A DNA stretch of 64,000 nucleotides, from contig NZ_CP052766.1 of NCBI RefSeq assembly GCF_002499975.2, positions 2,480,001 through 2,544,000 on the forward strand. Direction: 5' to 3'. Position 1 is the stretch's first letter. Each line of letters opens with the position of its first letter. The stretch comes from Alteromonas pelagimontana. GTDB lineage: Bacteria > Pseudomonadota > Gammaproteobacteria > Enterobacterales > Alteromonadaceae. The position numbers and the translations under genes were made by a program. Of the stretch, positions 1-8,451 are shown in pieces. The notes under the pieces were generated by a model. It was not told the DNA's origin, searched no databases, and saw nothing but the letters and a program-made list of their open reading frames with translations.

Positions 1-1
1 A

Positions 2-373
2 GGCGTTACGCCTCGTCTTTCCGTTATATCCAATTTAGTTGCAGCCATGATTTCAGGTTTTATGGGTACAACAACTTCCGCCGGCGGAGCGCCGATGGGA
101 CTTTTATATCAAACCGAAGAGCAGGGAAAAATTAAAGCGAACCTGAGTATTTTCTTCGTTTATATCAATCTTTTTGGCATTCTGGTGTTGTGGTTTACCG
201 GCGCGGCTGGGCATCATGATTTACAATTGTTTATTCAGTGCGTTCCCGCTATTCTCTTGGGTTGGATTTTATCCGTATTCATCAGCAAAAATATCAATGA
301 AACACGCCTTCGTCAGCTAATCCTGCTTACTGCAACGCTTTCAGGGCTGGCACTGATATTTTTTCATGATTAG
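2..373 (+). CDS. TauE/SafE-family membrane permease, C-terminal part
   Basis: The reading frame is open from the window edge, so the N-terminal half lies outside. The visible 123 residues carry the conserved repeat motif of the TauE/SafE (sulfite exporter-like) family, GFMGTTTSAGGAPMG, followed by three hydrophobic stretches and a short polar tail. Family members are inner-membrane proteins of about 250 residues thought to export or import small organic or sulfur-containing anions; the substrate cannot be read from the sequence. The stop codon TAG shares two bases with the left arm of the inverted-repeat element that follows. It may or may not belong to the sugar locus downstream. Confidence 0.75.
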   Translation, partial: GVTPRLSVISNLVAAMISGFMGTTTSAGGAPMGLLYQTEEQGKIKANLSIFFVYINLFGILVLWFTGAAGHHDLQLFIQCVPAILLGWILSVFISKNINETRLRQLILLTATLSGLALIFFHD

Positions 374-488
374 CGCGTGTTGACCTTTGCTGTCCGAATT
401 CTGTTCAAAATAAACTGTATTGATTGCGGCGCGAACTATGTAGCCCCCATATCTACAAAATAGTGAACAGCAAAGGTCAACACGCTCT
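372..488. repeat. 117-bp element bounded by a 22-bp inverted repeat (MITE-like)
   Basis: Positions 372-393 and 467-488 are reverse complements with a single mismatch (373-393 against 467-487 apart from position 374/486), and the inner 19 bases (375-393 versus 467-485) match perfectly. The 73-base interior has no ORF but contains a smaller hairpin (439-443 with 453-457). No clear target-site duplication flanks it. It sits exactly between the permease stop and the next gene, so it could be a non-autonomous transposon relic or a large bidirectional terminator; the long spacer argues for the former. Confidence 0.55.
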
Positions 489-527
489 GGATACCTTCAC
501 TTTTCGAGCCTGAAACTGGAACTGTGT

Positions 528-1400
528 ATGCCTGCAGATTTACATATAGATATCATTTCATGCCACTGCCTGTTGGGCGAGGGTGCATACTATAGTGAGC
601 TGCTGGAAAGTGTACTGTGGGTTGATATAAAAGGTCATGCGCTTTATCGAATGGATTGGCAAAGCCGGGCGGTAACCCGTATTGCGATGCCTGAACCAAT
701 TTGCTGGGTGATGGATACGAACCGGGGCACTCTTTTAGCGGGGTTTCGACGGAACATCTATGAGCTGGACCCATTAACCTTCAACCGCCAATTATATTTA
801 AGTATGGAAGGTGAGCCCCTGACAAACCGGTTAAACGATGGCAAAACAGATCGTGAGGGCAGAGTGTATTTCGGCACGATGGATGATACCGAACAAAGCC
901 AGAGCGGCAGTTTATATGTAATAGAAAACCAAAAAAAGCTAACTGCAATTGACCGCGGCTATACCGTTTCCAACGGTCCGGCGGTAAACGCGGCTAATAC
1001 CCACCTCTATTCCAACGCTTCAGCGACACGTACAGTTTACCGTTTTAACTTACATGCTCACGGCGTATCAGACAAAGCAGTTTTTGTAAAGTTTAGTGAA
1101 GATATGGGTTACCCCGATGGCATTACCGTAGATGCAGAGGATCATCTTTGGGTAGCGGCATGGGATGGCTATGCGGTGATGCGTTTTTCGCCGCAAGGAG
1201 AATTGGTCGCGCGTATCGCATTGCCCGCCCCGCAAATTACAAGTGTGGCATTTTGTGGGCCTGCGCGCGATACGCTTGTGGTTACTTCTGCCACTATCGG
1301 GCTAACGAATAAAACATTAGCAGATCATCCCCACAGTGGCGCAGTGTTTATGTTAAAGCCAGGCGTCAAAGGTCTGGCAGAAACGCCTGCGAATCTATAG
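528..1400 (+). CDS. SMP-30/gluconolactonase/LRE-family lactonase
   Basis: A 290-residue six-bladed beta-propeller of the SMP-30/gluconolactonase family. Visible family signatures are LGEGAYY near the N-terminus (metal ligand Glu18), LNDGKTDREGRVYFGTMD in the middle, SNGPAVN (ligand Asn) and GYPDGITVDAEDHLWVA (ligand Asp). No signal peptide, so cytoplasmic. Such enzymes hydrolyse sugar lactones (glucono-, galactono- or L-arabino-lactone) after a sugar dehydrogenase. Placement beside a GalR-like regulator and galactose genes suggests a galactose- or arabinose-derived lactone, but the matching dehydrogenase is not in view. Its 3' end overlaps the convergent regulator gene by six bases. No good Shine-Dalgarno precedes the ATG, so the start is moderately certain. 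Confidence 0.85.
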   Translation: MPADLHIDIISCHCLLGEGAYYSELLESVLWVDIKGHALYRMDWQSRAVTRIAMPEPICWVMDTNRGTLLAGFRRNIYELDPLTFNRQLYLSMEGEPLTNRLNDGKTDREGRVYFGTMDDTEQSQSGSLYVIENQKKLTAIDRGYTVSNGPAVNAANTHLYSNASATRTVYRFNLHAHGVSDKAVFVKFSEDMGYPDGITVDAEDHLWVAAWDGYAVMRFSPQGELVARIALPAPQITSVAFCGPARDTLVVTSATIGLTNKTLADHPHSGAVFMLKPGVKGLAETPANL

Positions 1401-2396
1401 CCGCAGCACAGATTCCCGTTTTACAATGGTGGGCGTATATTTAAACGTAATGTCGGCTTCAGGTTTTTTTCCGCTGGCATAACTAAGTGCCAGTTCAGCG
1501 GCTTTTGCGGCCATCATTTCCACGGGGTAACGCAAAGTAGTAAGCTTCGGGCGGCTGTATTTTGCCAGTAGTACATCATCGTAACCTATCACCGAAACCT
1601 GGCTGGGAATGTCAATATGATGATCCAGCAGCATAGTCATAGCTCCGGATGCCATTGCATCGTTATATGCCAGTACTCCGGTAAAGTCGACGCCTTTCGC
1701 AAGCAGGTTTTGAATACATTTTTCGCCCCCTTCCTGATCAGGTGTACTGTATTCGATATGGCTTTCGGGTAAATCAATACCGGCAGATTGTAACGCCTGA
1801 CGAATACCGGTGATCCTATCCACAGGATCATCAATCTGATAACGGCTGCTAATTACAGCCAGTTTTTTATGGCCTTGTTTTAGCATGTGTTCAGCCATAA
1901 TTCGACCGCCAGCTACGTTATCTAACCACACGCAACGATTTCCAATCTCGGGAATGAAACGATTGATTAACACAAAGCCAGGAGCCTGACGGGCAAATTC
2001 GATTAGAACCTCATCATCCAGTGCCTTGCTATGCACTACCATCGCTTCAACCCGGTGTTCGAGTAAGGTTTCGATTGCTTTTAATTCCGTCGCCTTTTCA
2101 ATAGAACCGGCACTCATAAGAATTTGTACGTTGTGCTTTCGCGTGACAGATTCAATACCGTGAGCGAGGGTGGCGAAAAACGGATCAAGAAGCTCAGCCA
2201 GCACGACACCAAGCGAAGCACTACGCTTAGTCACCAACGCTCTGGCGTTAGCGTTGGGGCGATACCCCATTTCAGTCATAATTGCTTTTACACGTTCACG
2301 CGTTGCATCGCCCACCTTAGGACCATTGTTGATTACGCGCGACACTGTCGCTAACGAAACGCCAGCGGCGTTAGCAATGTCTTTAATAGTAGCCAT
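1395..2396 (-). CDS. galR: LacI/GalR-family transcriptional regulator
   Basis: A 333-residue LacI-family repressor. Residues 1-60 form the helix-turn-helix and hinge (MATIKDIANAAGVSLATVSR, then GYRPNANARAL), and the rest is a periplasmic-binding-protein-like effector domain. It resembles E. coli GalR/GalS along its length, for example VLINRFIPEIGNRC against VLINRILPGFENRC and YDDVLLAKYSRPKLTTLRYP against FDDVLVSRYVRPRLTTVRYP. Divergently transcribed from galM. A site matching the regulon palindrome GGTAANCGNTTACC lies about 35 bp upstream of its start, suggesting autoregulation. By family it should release DNA on binding galactose or a derived sugar. The symbol is by resemblance, not proven orthology. 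Confidence 0.85.
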   Translation of the reverse strand: MATIKDIANAAGVSLATVSRVINNGPKVGDATRERVKAIMTEMGYRPNANARALVTKRSASLGVVLAELLDPFFATLAHGIESVTRKHNVQILMSAGSIEKATELKAIETLLEHRVEAMVVHSKALDDEVLIEFARQAPGFVLINRFIPEIGNRCVWLDNVAGGRIMAEHMLKQGHKKLAVISSRYQIDDPVDRITGIRQALQSAGIDLPESHIEYSTPDQEGGEKCIQNLLAKGVDFTGVLAYNDAMASGAMTMLLDHHIDIPSQVSVIGYDDVLLAKYSRPKLTTLRYPVEMMAAKAAELALSYASGKKPEADITFKYTPTIVKRESVLRL

Positions 2397-2430
2397 GTAG
2401 TGGGTAAATATCCTTAAGTAACTAAATGCG

Positions 2431-2444
2431 GGTAACCGTTTCCC
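2431..2444. promoter_or_regulatory. Putative GalR-like operator, regulator promoter
   Basis: The sequence ggtaaccgtttccc matches the palindrome GGTAANCGNTTACC with one mismatch in the right half. It lies 35 bp upstream of the regulator start on the opposite strand, so it suits autoregulation and possibly control of the divergent galM. Confidence 0.6.
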
Positions 2445-2552
2445 CTTGGTATCTTCACATCTTAAGTAAAATATTGTAAAAATATAAGGAAAATTTTACC
2501 TTCCTTCTTTATGACCATAGAAATTTTGAAAAAAGAGTCTTTTCAAACGAAG

Positions 2553-2566
2553 GGAAAACGTATACC
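2553..2566. promoter_or_regulatory. Putative GalR-like operator, galM promoter
   Basis: The sequence ggaaaacgtatacc, embedded in GGG...CCC, has the central CG and outer GG/CC of the regulon palindrome with two mismatches. It lies 94 bp upstream of the galM start. Confidence 0.55.
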
Positions 2567-2659
2567 CTTGTTGTGATATTGTTAATAATCTGTATGGTCA
2601 AACTTGCGAAACTATTTCTAAGCGCATTCTGCGGCGCGCGTTAATAAGGATACATCTAC

Positions 2660-3829
2660 ATGAAGCATTTGACGGTAAAGGAAAAATTCCACGCCTCATC
2701 ATTCTATTCATCTTTGACAGGGGCAGTTGTCGTAGCAGGAATATTGTCTCTGGCAGGCTGTAGCGCGCAGAGCGCCTCTGTCGACCAAGCCGAATTTGGC
2801 ACCGCAAACGGAAAAGACGTCTACCTTTACACGTTAACGAATGCCAAAGGTATGCGGGTAAAAATTACTAATTACGGCGGTATCATCACCTCTATCGATG
2901 TGCCGGATAAAAACGGCAAGTTTGATGATGTGGTATTAGGCTATGGCAACCTGAAAGACTATACCGCTGATACTAATTTCTTCGGCGCGTTGATTGGTCG
3001 TTATGGAAATCGTATCGCCGATGGAAAATTTTCTCTGAACGACGAAGAGTATACGTTGGAAACCAATGACGGCCCGAACCACCTGCATGGCGGCTCTGAA
3101 GGTTTTCATAAACAGGTCTGGCAGTCAGAAAGCTTCACTAAGGACGGCACCACCGGCCTCAAACTTACCTTAAACAGCGAAGATGGTGCAGGCGGTTATC
3201 CGGGTAATCTTAAAGTTTCTGCGGTATATGAACTTAATAATGAAAATGAACTGAGCTTACGTTTTACTGCAAAAACTGACCAGGCGACACCAGTAAATCT
3301 TACCAATCACAGTTATTTCAACCTGGCTGGCGGCGGCAGCATTCTTGATCATGAGCTTATGCTTAATGCCGAGGGCTTTACCCCCGTAAATGAAACGCTG
3401 ATACCCACTGGCGAAGTGCGCCCGGTTAAAGGTACGCCCTTTGATTTCACACAAGCAAAACCCATAGGCCGAGATATTGATGCCGACAATCAGCAATTGA
3501 AATTTGGCAAAGGATACGACCATAACTTTGTACTAAAAGATCATCCTCAAGGCGAAATGGTAGTGACTGCCAGAGTGACCGACCCGGCAAGCGGGCGAGT
3601 GCTGGAAATTCTCACAGACAACCCAGCGGTACAGTTTTATTCGGGTAACTTTTTAGATGGAACGACGACAGGCAAAAATGATCAGGTGTATCAATATCGT
3701 TCAGCGATAGCGCTGGAGCCGCAATTTTATCCTGATTCGCCTAATCAGCCAGATTTTCCTTCGACTATATTACAACCCGAAGATACCTATTCTTCTAAAA
3801 TTGTTTATCGCTTTAGCACTACCGAGTAA
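2660..3829 (+). CDS. galM: Aldose 1-epimerase (mutarotase), lipoprotein form
   Basis: A 389-residue aldose 1-epimerase that interconverts alpha- and beta-anomers of galactose or glucose. It carries a lipoprotein signal with lipobox LAGC (Cys34), so unlike cytoplasmic GalM it should sit in the periplasm anchored to a membrane. The catalytic base and acid are visible: His217 in NLTNHSYFNLAG and Glu353 in ALEPQFYPDSPNQ. HLHGG near residue 149 is also typical. Start chosen from an AAGGA ribosome site about ten bases upstream of the ATG. A regulon operator lies in its promoter. The periplasmic location fits mutarotation of galactose released by the secreted glycosidases before uptake by the SGLT symporter encoded downstream. 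Confidence 0.93.
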   Translation: MKHLTVKEKFHASSFYSSLTGAVVVAGILSLAGCSAQSASVDQAEFGTANGKDVYLYTLTNAKGMRVKITNYGGIITSIDVPDKNGKFDDVVLGYGNLKDYTADTNFFGALIGRYGNRIADGKFSLNDEEYTLETNDGPNHLHGGSEGFHKQVWQSESFTKDGTTGLKLTLNSEDGAGGYPGNLKVSAVYELNNENELSLRFTAKTDQATPVNLTNHSYFNLAGGGSILDHELMLNAEGFTPVNETLIPTGEVRPVKGTPFDFTQAKPIGRDIDADNQQLKFGKGYDHNFVLKDHPQGEMVVTARVTDPASGRVLEILTDNPAVQFYSGNFLDGTTTGKNDQVYQYRSAIALEPQFYPDSPNQPDFPSTILQPEDTYSSKIVYRFSTTE

Positions 3830-3890
3830 GACTACAGTCGATAGGCAAGCTTGAAAGAGCGGGTTTATCGGCTTTTCTTTGCACTAGAAG

Positions 3891-3904
3891 GGTAATCGTT
3901 TACC
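3891..3904. promoter_or_regulatory. Putative GalR-like operator, galT promoter (best match)
   Basis: The sequence ggtaatcgtttacc is the cleanest copy of the regulon palindrome in the window: both halves match GGTAA/TTACC around a central CG. It lies 81 bp upstream of galT and presumably controls galT-galK-SGLT. Confidence 0.7.
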
Positions 3905-3984
3905 TAATCTATGGAGCAAACAGACTTGGCGTGCAGTCAGCTTCCTGCGGTTGGCGGCGCATTAATTGAGACAAGAGAGAGTTT

Positions 3985-5037
3985 ATGCAATCTGAATTCG
4001 ATCCGACAGATCACCCGCACCGACGCTATAACCCAATGATTGGAGAATGGATTCTGGTTTCTCCCCACCGGGCGAAGCGCCCTTGGCAGGGACAGTCTGA
4101 GTCGCCTTCAGAAGACTCTCGACCGTCTTATGACCCAGAGTGCTATTTGTGCCCCGGCAACACGCGGGTTAACGGTGAAATTAATCCTGATTATTCCAGC
4201 ACCTATGTGTTTGAAAACGATTTTGCTGCGTTGCGGGAAGATACGCCGCAAGCCGCTAGCGACGATCCTCTGTTCACCTTTGAATCTGAGCAGGGCAGTA
4301 GCCGCGTTATCTGCTTTTCTCCCGATCACAGTAAAACCTTACCTGAACTTTCGGACGTGCAGCGTCTTGAAGTGGTGAAATGCTGGAAAGCGCAGGCGCA
4401 AGAACTGGGCAAGGACCATCTCTGGGTACAGATTTTTGAAAATAAAGGTGCCATGATGGGATGTTCTAATCCTCATCCTCATGGTCAGATCTGGGCGCAG
4501 CATCACTTACCCACGCTGGCACAAAAAAAATTAACCCACTTTAAAAATTATTACCAGCAGTACAAGAGCAATTTACTGCTGGATTACGCAACACGCGAAT
4601 TAGCGGCAAAGGAACGGGTAGTTTGTAGCAATGAAGATTGGCTGGTGGTGGTGCCCTATTGGGCAGCATGGCCTTTTGAAACTTTGCTGTTACCACGGTT
4701 TGCCGCGCAATCACTTACGCAGCTTAATGATGACCAGCAAGCCTCACTGGCGTCGGTTATTGGCCAGTTAACGGTACGTTATGACAACTTGTTTAACACC
4801 TCCTTTCCTTATTCCATGGGCTGGCACAGCGCACCTAATGATGGAGAATTGCATCCCGAATGGGGGCTTCATGCCCACTTTTTCCCGCCGCTTCTCCGCT
4901 CAGCAAGCGTACGCAAGTTTATGGTGGGTTATGAAATGATGGCTGAAGCGCAGCGGGATTTAACGCCCGAACAAGCGGCGGCAAAATTGCAGGTTTTGTC
5001 AGATGTTCATTATAAGGAAGCGAATGTTAATGGATAA
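3985..5037 (+). CDS. galT: Galactose-1-phosphate uridylyltransferase
   Basis: A 350-residue enzyme (E. coli GalT has 348) that exchanges UMP between UDP-glucose and galactose-1-phosphate in the Leloir pathway, in the cytoplasm. The active-site motif NPHPHGQ is present, with the uridylylated nucleophile at His166, the same number as in E. coli. The N-terminal PHRAKRPW and the zinc-site CYLCPGN (about residues 49-55) are also family hallmarks. An AGAGAG ribosome site precedes the ATG. It overlaps the start of galK by eight bases, so the two are translationally coupled, and a strong operator copy lies upstream. Confidence 0.97.
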   Translation: MQSEFDPTDHPHRRYNPMIGEWILVSPHRAKRPWQGQSESPSEDSRPSYDPECYLCPGNTRVNGEINPDYSSTYVFENDFAALREDTPQAASDDPLFTFESEQGSSRVICFSPDHSKTLPELSDVQRLEVVKCWKAQAQELGKDHLWVQIFENKGAMMGCSNPHPHGQIWAQHHLPTLAQKKLTHFKNYYQQYKSNLLLDYATRELAAKERVVCSNEDWLVVVPYWAAWPFETLLLPRFAAQSLTQLNDDQQASLASVIGQLTVRYDNLFNTSFPYSMGWHSAPNDGELHPEWGLHAHFFPPLLRSASVRKFMVGYEMMAEAQRDLTPEQAAAKLQVLSDVHYKEANVNG

Positions 5038-6172
5038 TAAACTTTTGCTACAACAGCAGTTTAAAGCCAGTTTCAATAAAGTGCCCGAGTGCATTGTGCA
5101 GGCGCCGGGCCGGGTTAATCTTATCGGCGAGCATACAGATTACAACGAGGGTTTTGTTTTTCCCGCTGCAATAGATTTTGGCACCTGGGTCGCCGCGTCA
5201 AAACGGGACGACAATAATGTTCGCGTTATTGCGCTGGATTATGACAATCAGGAGAACGTGTTTCCTCTTGCAGATATTGCCTTTGACAACAACCAGGGGT
5301 GGGCCAATTATGTTCGCGGCGTAACCACAGTGCTTAAAGCGAGTTATCCGCAAATTGGCGGGGCGGATTTAATGGTTACCGGTAACGTGCCGCAAGGTGC
5401 AGGTTTAAGTTCATCGGCATCTTTCGAAATTGCGGTGCTAAAAGCGTTTAAAGCGCTTTACAACTTACCTCTTGAGGGTGTTGAAGCTGCGCAACTAGGG
5501 CAAAAAGCGGAAAACACCTTTGTTGGCTGTTCCTGCGGTATTATGGATCAGCTCGTTTCCGCCATGGGTAAAGAAGGCCAGGCAATGTTATTGGACTGCC
5601 GCTCCCTGGCGTTTCAGTATACATCGCTGCCAGATGATCTGGCGATTGTAATTATCAATTCCAATGTGAAGCGCGGGCTGGTGGATAGCGAATATAATTT
5701 GCGTCGCCAGCAATGTGAAGAAGCCGCGCAGGCAATGAACTTAAACAGTCTTCGGGAAGCGGATTTGGCAATGTTGGAATCTCACCGGCTCAACATGTCA
5801 GAGGTTGCCTACCGACGCGCCCGCCATATTCTTACGGATAACGCGCGTACGCTGCAGATGTTTGATGCGTTAAATAGCGGCGATATTAAAACAGTGAGTG
5901 AAGCTATGGCCGCATCGCACATTTCCATGCGGGATGACTTTGAAATTACAGTGCCGCCTATCGACTATCTGGTAGAAATTATCTCTGAAGTGCTGGCAGA
6001 TAAAGGCGGTGTAAGAATGACCGGCGGTGGCTTTGGGGGTTGCGTGGTTGCTCTGGTACCAAAAAATATGGTTTTAGAGGTGACGAAAGCAGTAGATAAG
6101 CACTATCATGCGCGCACCGGATATAAACAATCCATTTACATATGTTCGGCAGAGCGGGGGGCATTTGCCTGA
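5030..6172 (+). CDS. galK: Galactokinase
   Basis: A GHMP-family kinase that phosphorylates galactose at C1 with ATP. The ATG at 5030 (protein begins MDNKLLL, 380 residues; E. coli has 382) is preferred over upstream in-frame ATGs at 5003 and 5024 because AAGGAAG at 5014-5020 lies at proper spacing and the length then matches the family. Visible motifs: [16 protein letters not shown] (sugar site), [11 protein letters not shown] (phosphate loop) and [12 protein letters not shown] (C-terminal GHMP motif). It overlaps galT by eight bases and is followed 52 bases later by the symporter gene, forming a transport-and-phosphorylation operon. Confidence 0.97.
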   Translation: MDNKLLLQQQFKASFNKVPECIVQAPGRVNLIGEHTDYNEGFVFPAAIDFGTWVAASKRDDNNVRVIALDYDNQENVFPLADIAFDNNQGWANYVRGVTTVLKASYPQIGGADLMVTGNVPQGAGLSSSASFEIAVLKAFKALYNLPLEGVEAAQLGQKAENTFVGCSCGIMDQLVSAMGKEGQAMLLDCRSLAFQYTSLPDDLAIVIINSNVKRGLVDSEYNLRRQQCEEAAQAMNLNSLREADLAMLESHRLNMSEVAYRRARHILTDNARTLQMFDALNSGDIKTVSEAMAASHISMRDDFEITVPPIDYLVEIISEVLADKGGVRMTGGGFGGCVVALVPKNMVLEVTKAVDKHYHARTGYKQSIYICSAERGAFA

Positions 6173-6224
6173 ACACCGCCAATATAAAACCAAATAAAAC
6201 AACAAGCATGCGTTGGGAAGCAAT

Positions 6225-7787
6225 ATGAATATTGAGACGTTGGACATAGCGTTATTTGTAACATACGTAGTGGCGCTGATAGGGATAGCGTGGTGGGTCT
6301 CGCGCGAAAGAACGGGTCATGAAAAAGATACTAATGATTACTTTCTTGCTGGATCAAGCCTTCCCTGGTGGGCAATCGGAGCGTCTCTGATTGCAGCAAA
6401 TATTTCTGCAGAACAAATCATTGGTATGTCAGGTTCTGGCTATAAAATAGGTTTGGCGATTGCAGCATACGAATGGATGGCAGCACTGACCTTAATTATT
6501 GTCGGAAAGTACTTTCTGCCGATATTCCTGAAACATAAAATCTATACCATGCCGCAGTTTTTGGAGCAACGTTACGACCATCGAGTGCGCAAGGTAATGG
6601 CTATCTTCTGGCTTGGTGTATATATCTTTGTCAATCTTACTGCTGTGCTTTGGCTGGGCGCTCTTGCCATTAACACCATCACCGGGGTTGATCTGGTGTA
6701 CGGGATGATTTTCCTCGGCGCTTTTTCATTAGCCTATTCACTCTACGGTGGATTAAAAGCCGTCGCCATGACAGACATTATTCAGGTTGTCCTGCTAGTA
6801 TTGGGCGGCCTGTTTCTCTCCTATACCGCGCTTAACCTTATCAGCGATGGAAATGGCCCGGTGCAAGGTTTTATCGATTTAACCAATCAGCTGCCAGAAA
6901 AATTCGACATGATATTGTCTGAAGATAATCCTAATTATATGGACTTACCGGGAATATCTGTATTGATTGGTGGAATGTGGATTATGAATTTATCCTACTG
7001 GGGCTTTAATCAGTACATTATTCAGCGCACGCTTGCGGCAAAAAGCCTTGGCGAAGCGCAAAAAGGAATAGTGTTTGCTGCTTTCCTTAAACTGCTCATG
7101 CCGCTGATCGTGGTGGTACCCGGTATCGCTGCAGTACTCATTGTGCCAGGGCTGGACCGCGCCGATGAAGCTTATCCATCGTTAATGAACTTGATGCCGG
7201 TAGGGCTAAAAGGCGTAATTTTTGCTGCATTGGTAGCGGCAATTGTCTCTTCGCTGGCATCAATGACCAATAGTGTTTCTACTATCTTCACTATGGATAT
7301 TTATAAAGATCGCAAGCCTGATGAAACTCAGCATCACTATGTGAAAGTGGGTCGAATCGTAAGTTTCGCGTCATTGATCATTGCCATGATTGTGGCTAAA
7401 CCTCTCTTAGGCAACTTCGATCAGGCGTTTCAGTATATTCAGGAATTTACCGGCTTCTTTACGCCGGGGATCGTAGCCCTGTTTGCATTAGGCATGTTCT
7501 GGAAGCGCACTACCGCTAACGCGGGTTTGGTTGCCGCCGTTGGTTCCTTCGTGTTCAGTTTGTTGGGCTGGATGTTTTGGCCTTCATTGCCATTTATCGA
7601 CAGAGTCGGCTTGGTGTTCTTGCTATGTACGGCTTTGGCGGTAGTAATTTCACTGATGGAAGGCAAAGGCCAGCATCAGCATGCTATTGAACTGGGTGAA
7701 ATTGATTTTAAAACCAAGTCGAGCTTCAACGTTGCCTCGCTTGCTGTTCTTATGATTGTTGCTGCATTTTATATTACATGGTGGTAA
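6225..7787 (+). CDS. Sodium/galactose (glucose) symporter, SGLT type
   Basis: A 520-residue SSS-family transporter very close to Vibrio parahaemolyticus vSGLT. Residues known from the vSGLT structure are kept: the Na+/sugar segment AANISAEQ, YEWM, YWGFNQYIIQRTLAAKS (gating Tyr and Gln), the Lys of AFLKLLMP, the sodium-site serines in SSLASM, and the Gln of QAFQYIQEFTG. It should import galactose or glucose across the inner membrane using Na+. The ATG at 6225 is preferred to the in-frame TTG at 6213, because GGAAG at 6216-6220 serves as ribosome site. Last gene of the galT-galK operon, followed by a strong terminator. Galactose selectivity is inferred from context. Confidence 0.93.
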   Translation: MNIETLDIALFVTYVVALIGIAWWVSRERTGHEKDTNDYFLAGSSLPWWAIGASLIAANISAEQIIGMSGSGYKIGLAIAAYEWMAALTLIIVGKYFLPIFLKHKIYTMPQFLEQRYDHRVRKVMAIFWLGVYIFVNLTAVLWLGALAINTITGVDLVYGMIFLGAFSLAYSLYGGLKAVAMTDIIQVVLLVLGGLFLSYTALNLISDGNGPVQGFIDLTNQLPEKFDMILSEDNPNYMDLPGISVLIGGMWIMNLSYWGFNQYIIQRTLAAKSLGEAQKGIVFAAFLKLLMPLIVVVPGIAAVLIVPGLDRADEAYPSLMNLMPVGLKGVIFAALVAAIVSSLASMTNSVSTIFTMDIYKDRKPDETQHHYVKVGRIVSFASLIIAMIVAKPLLGNFDQAFQYIQEFTGFFTPGIVALFALGMFWKRTTANAGLVAAVGSFVFSLLGWMFWPSLPFIDRVGLVFLLCTALAVVISLMEGKGQHQHAIELGEIDFKTKSSFNVASLAVLMIVAAFYITWW

Positions 7788-7810
7788 TCGAGTAAGTTAG
7801 CAATAAATAC

Positions 7811-7850
7811 AAAAAGGCCGCTGGTTTTAACGATTCAGCGGCCTTTTCTT
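7811..7850 (+). terminator. Rho-independent terminator after the gal operon
   Basis: A perfect 12-bp stem (7812-7823 with 7836-7847, core GGCCGCTG/CAGCGGCC) with a 12-base loop and T-rich flanks on both sides. It closes galT-galK-SGLT. Confidence 0.9.
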
Positions 7851-8179
7851 TTGCTTTTAAAAAAACTGCCTTCTCGCTTCCCTGTGGGCATAAAAGCCCA
7901 AGTAACTGTCCTGAGTCTGAGCCACTAGAACACGCTGAAAACCCTTTCCTGAGCGCTGTGCCGCAGCATCTATGTTGTTGCACAGCGCCTACGACGGGTT
8001 CTGAATGATGTACTCGTTTTGCCTTTTCATTCATATGTAGTCTTTTACGAAAAAAAAGGGCGTATCGCTCGTGGTAGCTGTAATGCCTAACACAAACCTC
8101 ACCAGAAAAGTGTCGTCGTCCTAGACTTCAAATATCAAAAGTATAGGGGCGATTCCTTGAACCTGAAGATATTGTAAAT
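7851..8179. other. Non-coding stretch with two small hairpins
   Basis: No convincing gene lies here. Two hairpins are visible: tgggc/gccca at 7885-7889 with 7896-7900, and a perfect 9-bp stem gcgctgtgc/gcacagcgc at 7953-7961 with 7980-7988. It leads into the operator array before the first TonB-dependent receptor. Confidence 0.5.
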
Positions 8180-8193
8180 GTATAACGTTTACC
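8180..8193. promoter_or_regulatory. Putative GalR-like operator 1 of 4, receptor promoter
   Basis: The sequence gtataacgtttacc keeps the right half CGTTTACC and most of the left half. It is the first of four copies with centres at about 8186, 8239, 8295 and 8351. Confidence 0.55.
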
Positions 8194-8232
8194 TTTAGAG
8201 ATATCTGGACTTCCGAAAATTTCGCCCATCTT

Positions 8233-8246
8233 TGTAAGCGTTTACC
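8233..8246. promoter_or_regulatory. Putative GalR-like operator 2 of 4, receptor promoter
   Basis: The sequence tgtaagcgtttacc matches twelve or more positions of the palindrome. Its centre is 53 bp from site 1. Confidence 0.6.
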
Positions 8247-8288
8247 TCACATGTAAACTGGGCTTAACAAAAACTAAAACAATTTTAG

Positions 8289-8302
8289 GTAGAGCGTTTA
8301 CA
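8289..8302. promoter_or_regulatory. Putative GalR-like operator 3 of 4, receptor promoter
   Basis: The sequence gtagagcgtttaca is the weakest copy of the array. Its centre is 56 bp from site 2. Confidence 0.45.
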
Positions 8303-8344
8303 TTACAACTGGTTTACCTTATATTTACTAACTTAGCAGTTTGG

Positions 8345-8358
8345 GTGTAACGTTTACC
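8345..8358. promoter_or_regulatory. Putative GalR-like operator 4 of 4, receptor promoter
   Basis: The sequence gtgtaacgtttacc keeps the full right half. Its centre is 56 bp from site 3 and it lies 94 bp upstream of the receptor start, the same distance as the galM site from galM. Confidence 0.6.
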
Positions 8359-8451
8359 TTTTGCTGGTTGCGCAAAAGGTAGGACACGAAATGAAAAGCG
8401 CTGGAATCCGCGAAGGTGTGGCTGCTGGGCGCTCAGTTATCTGGAGAGACC

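Noticed and set aside
6213..6224. TTG start for the SGLT gene
   Set aside because: The ATG at 6225 has GGAAG just upstream and gives the usual vSGLT-like N-terminus.
7774..8034. Minus-strand 86-codon ORF after the SGLT gene
   Set aside because: It runs through the terminator stem, has no ribosome site, and its translation has no domain-like pattern.
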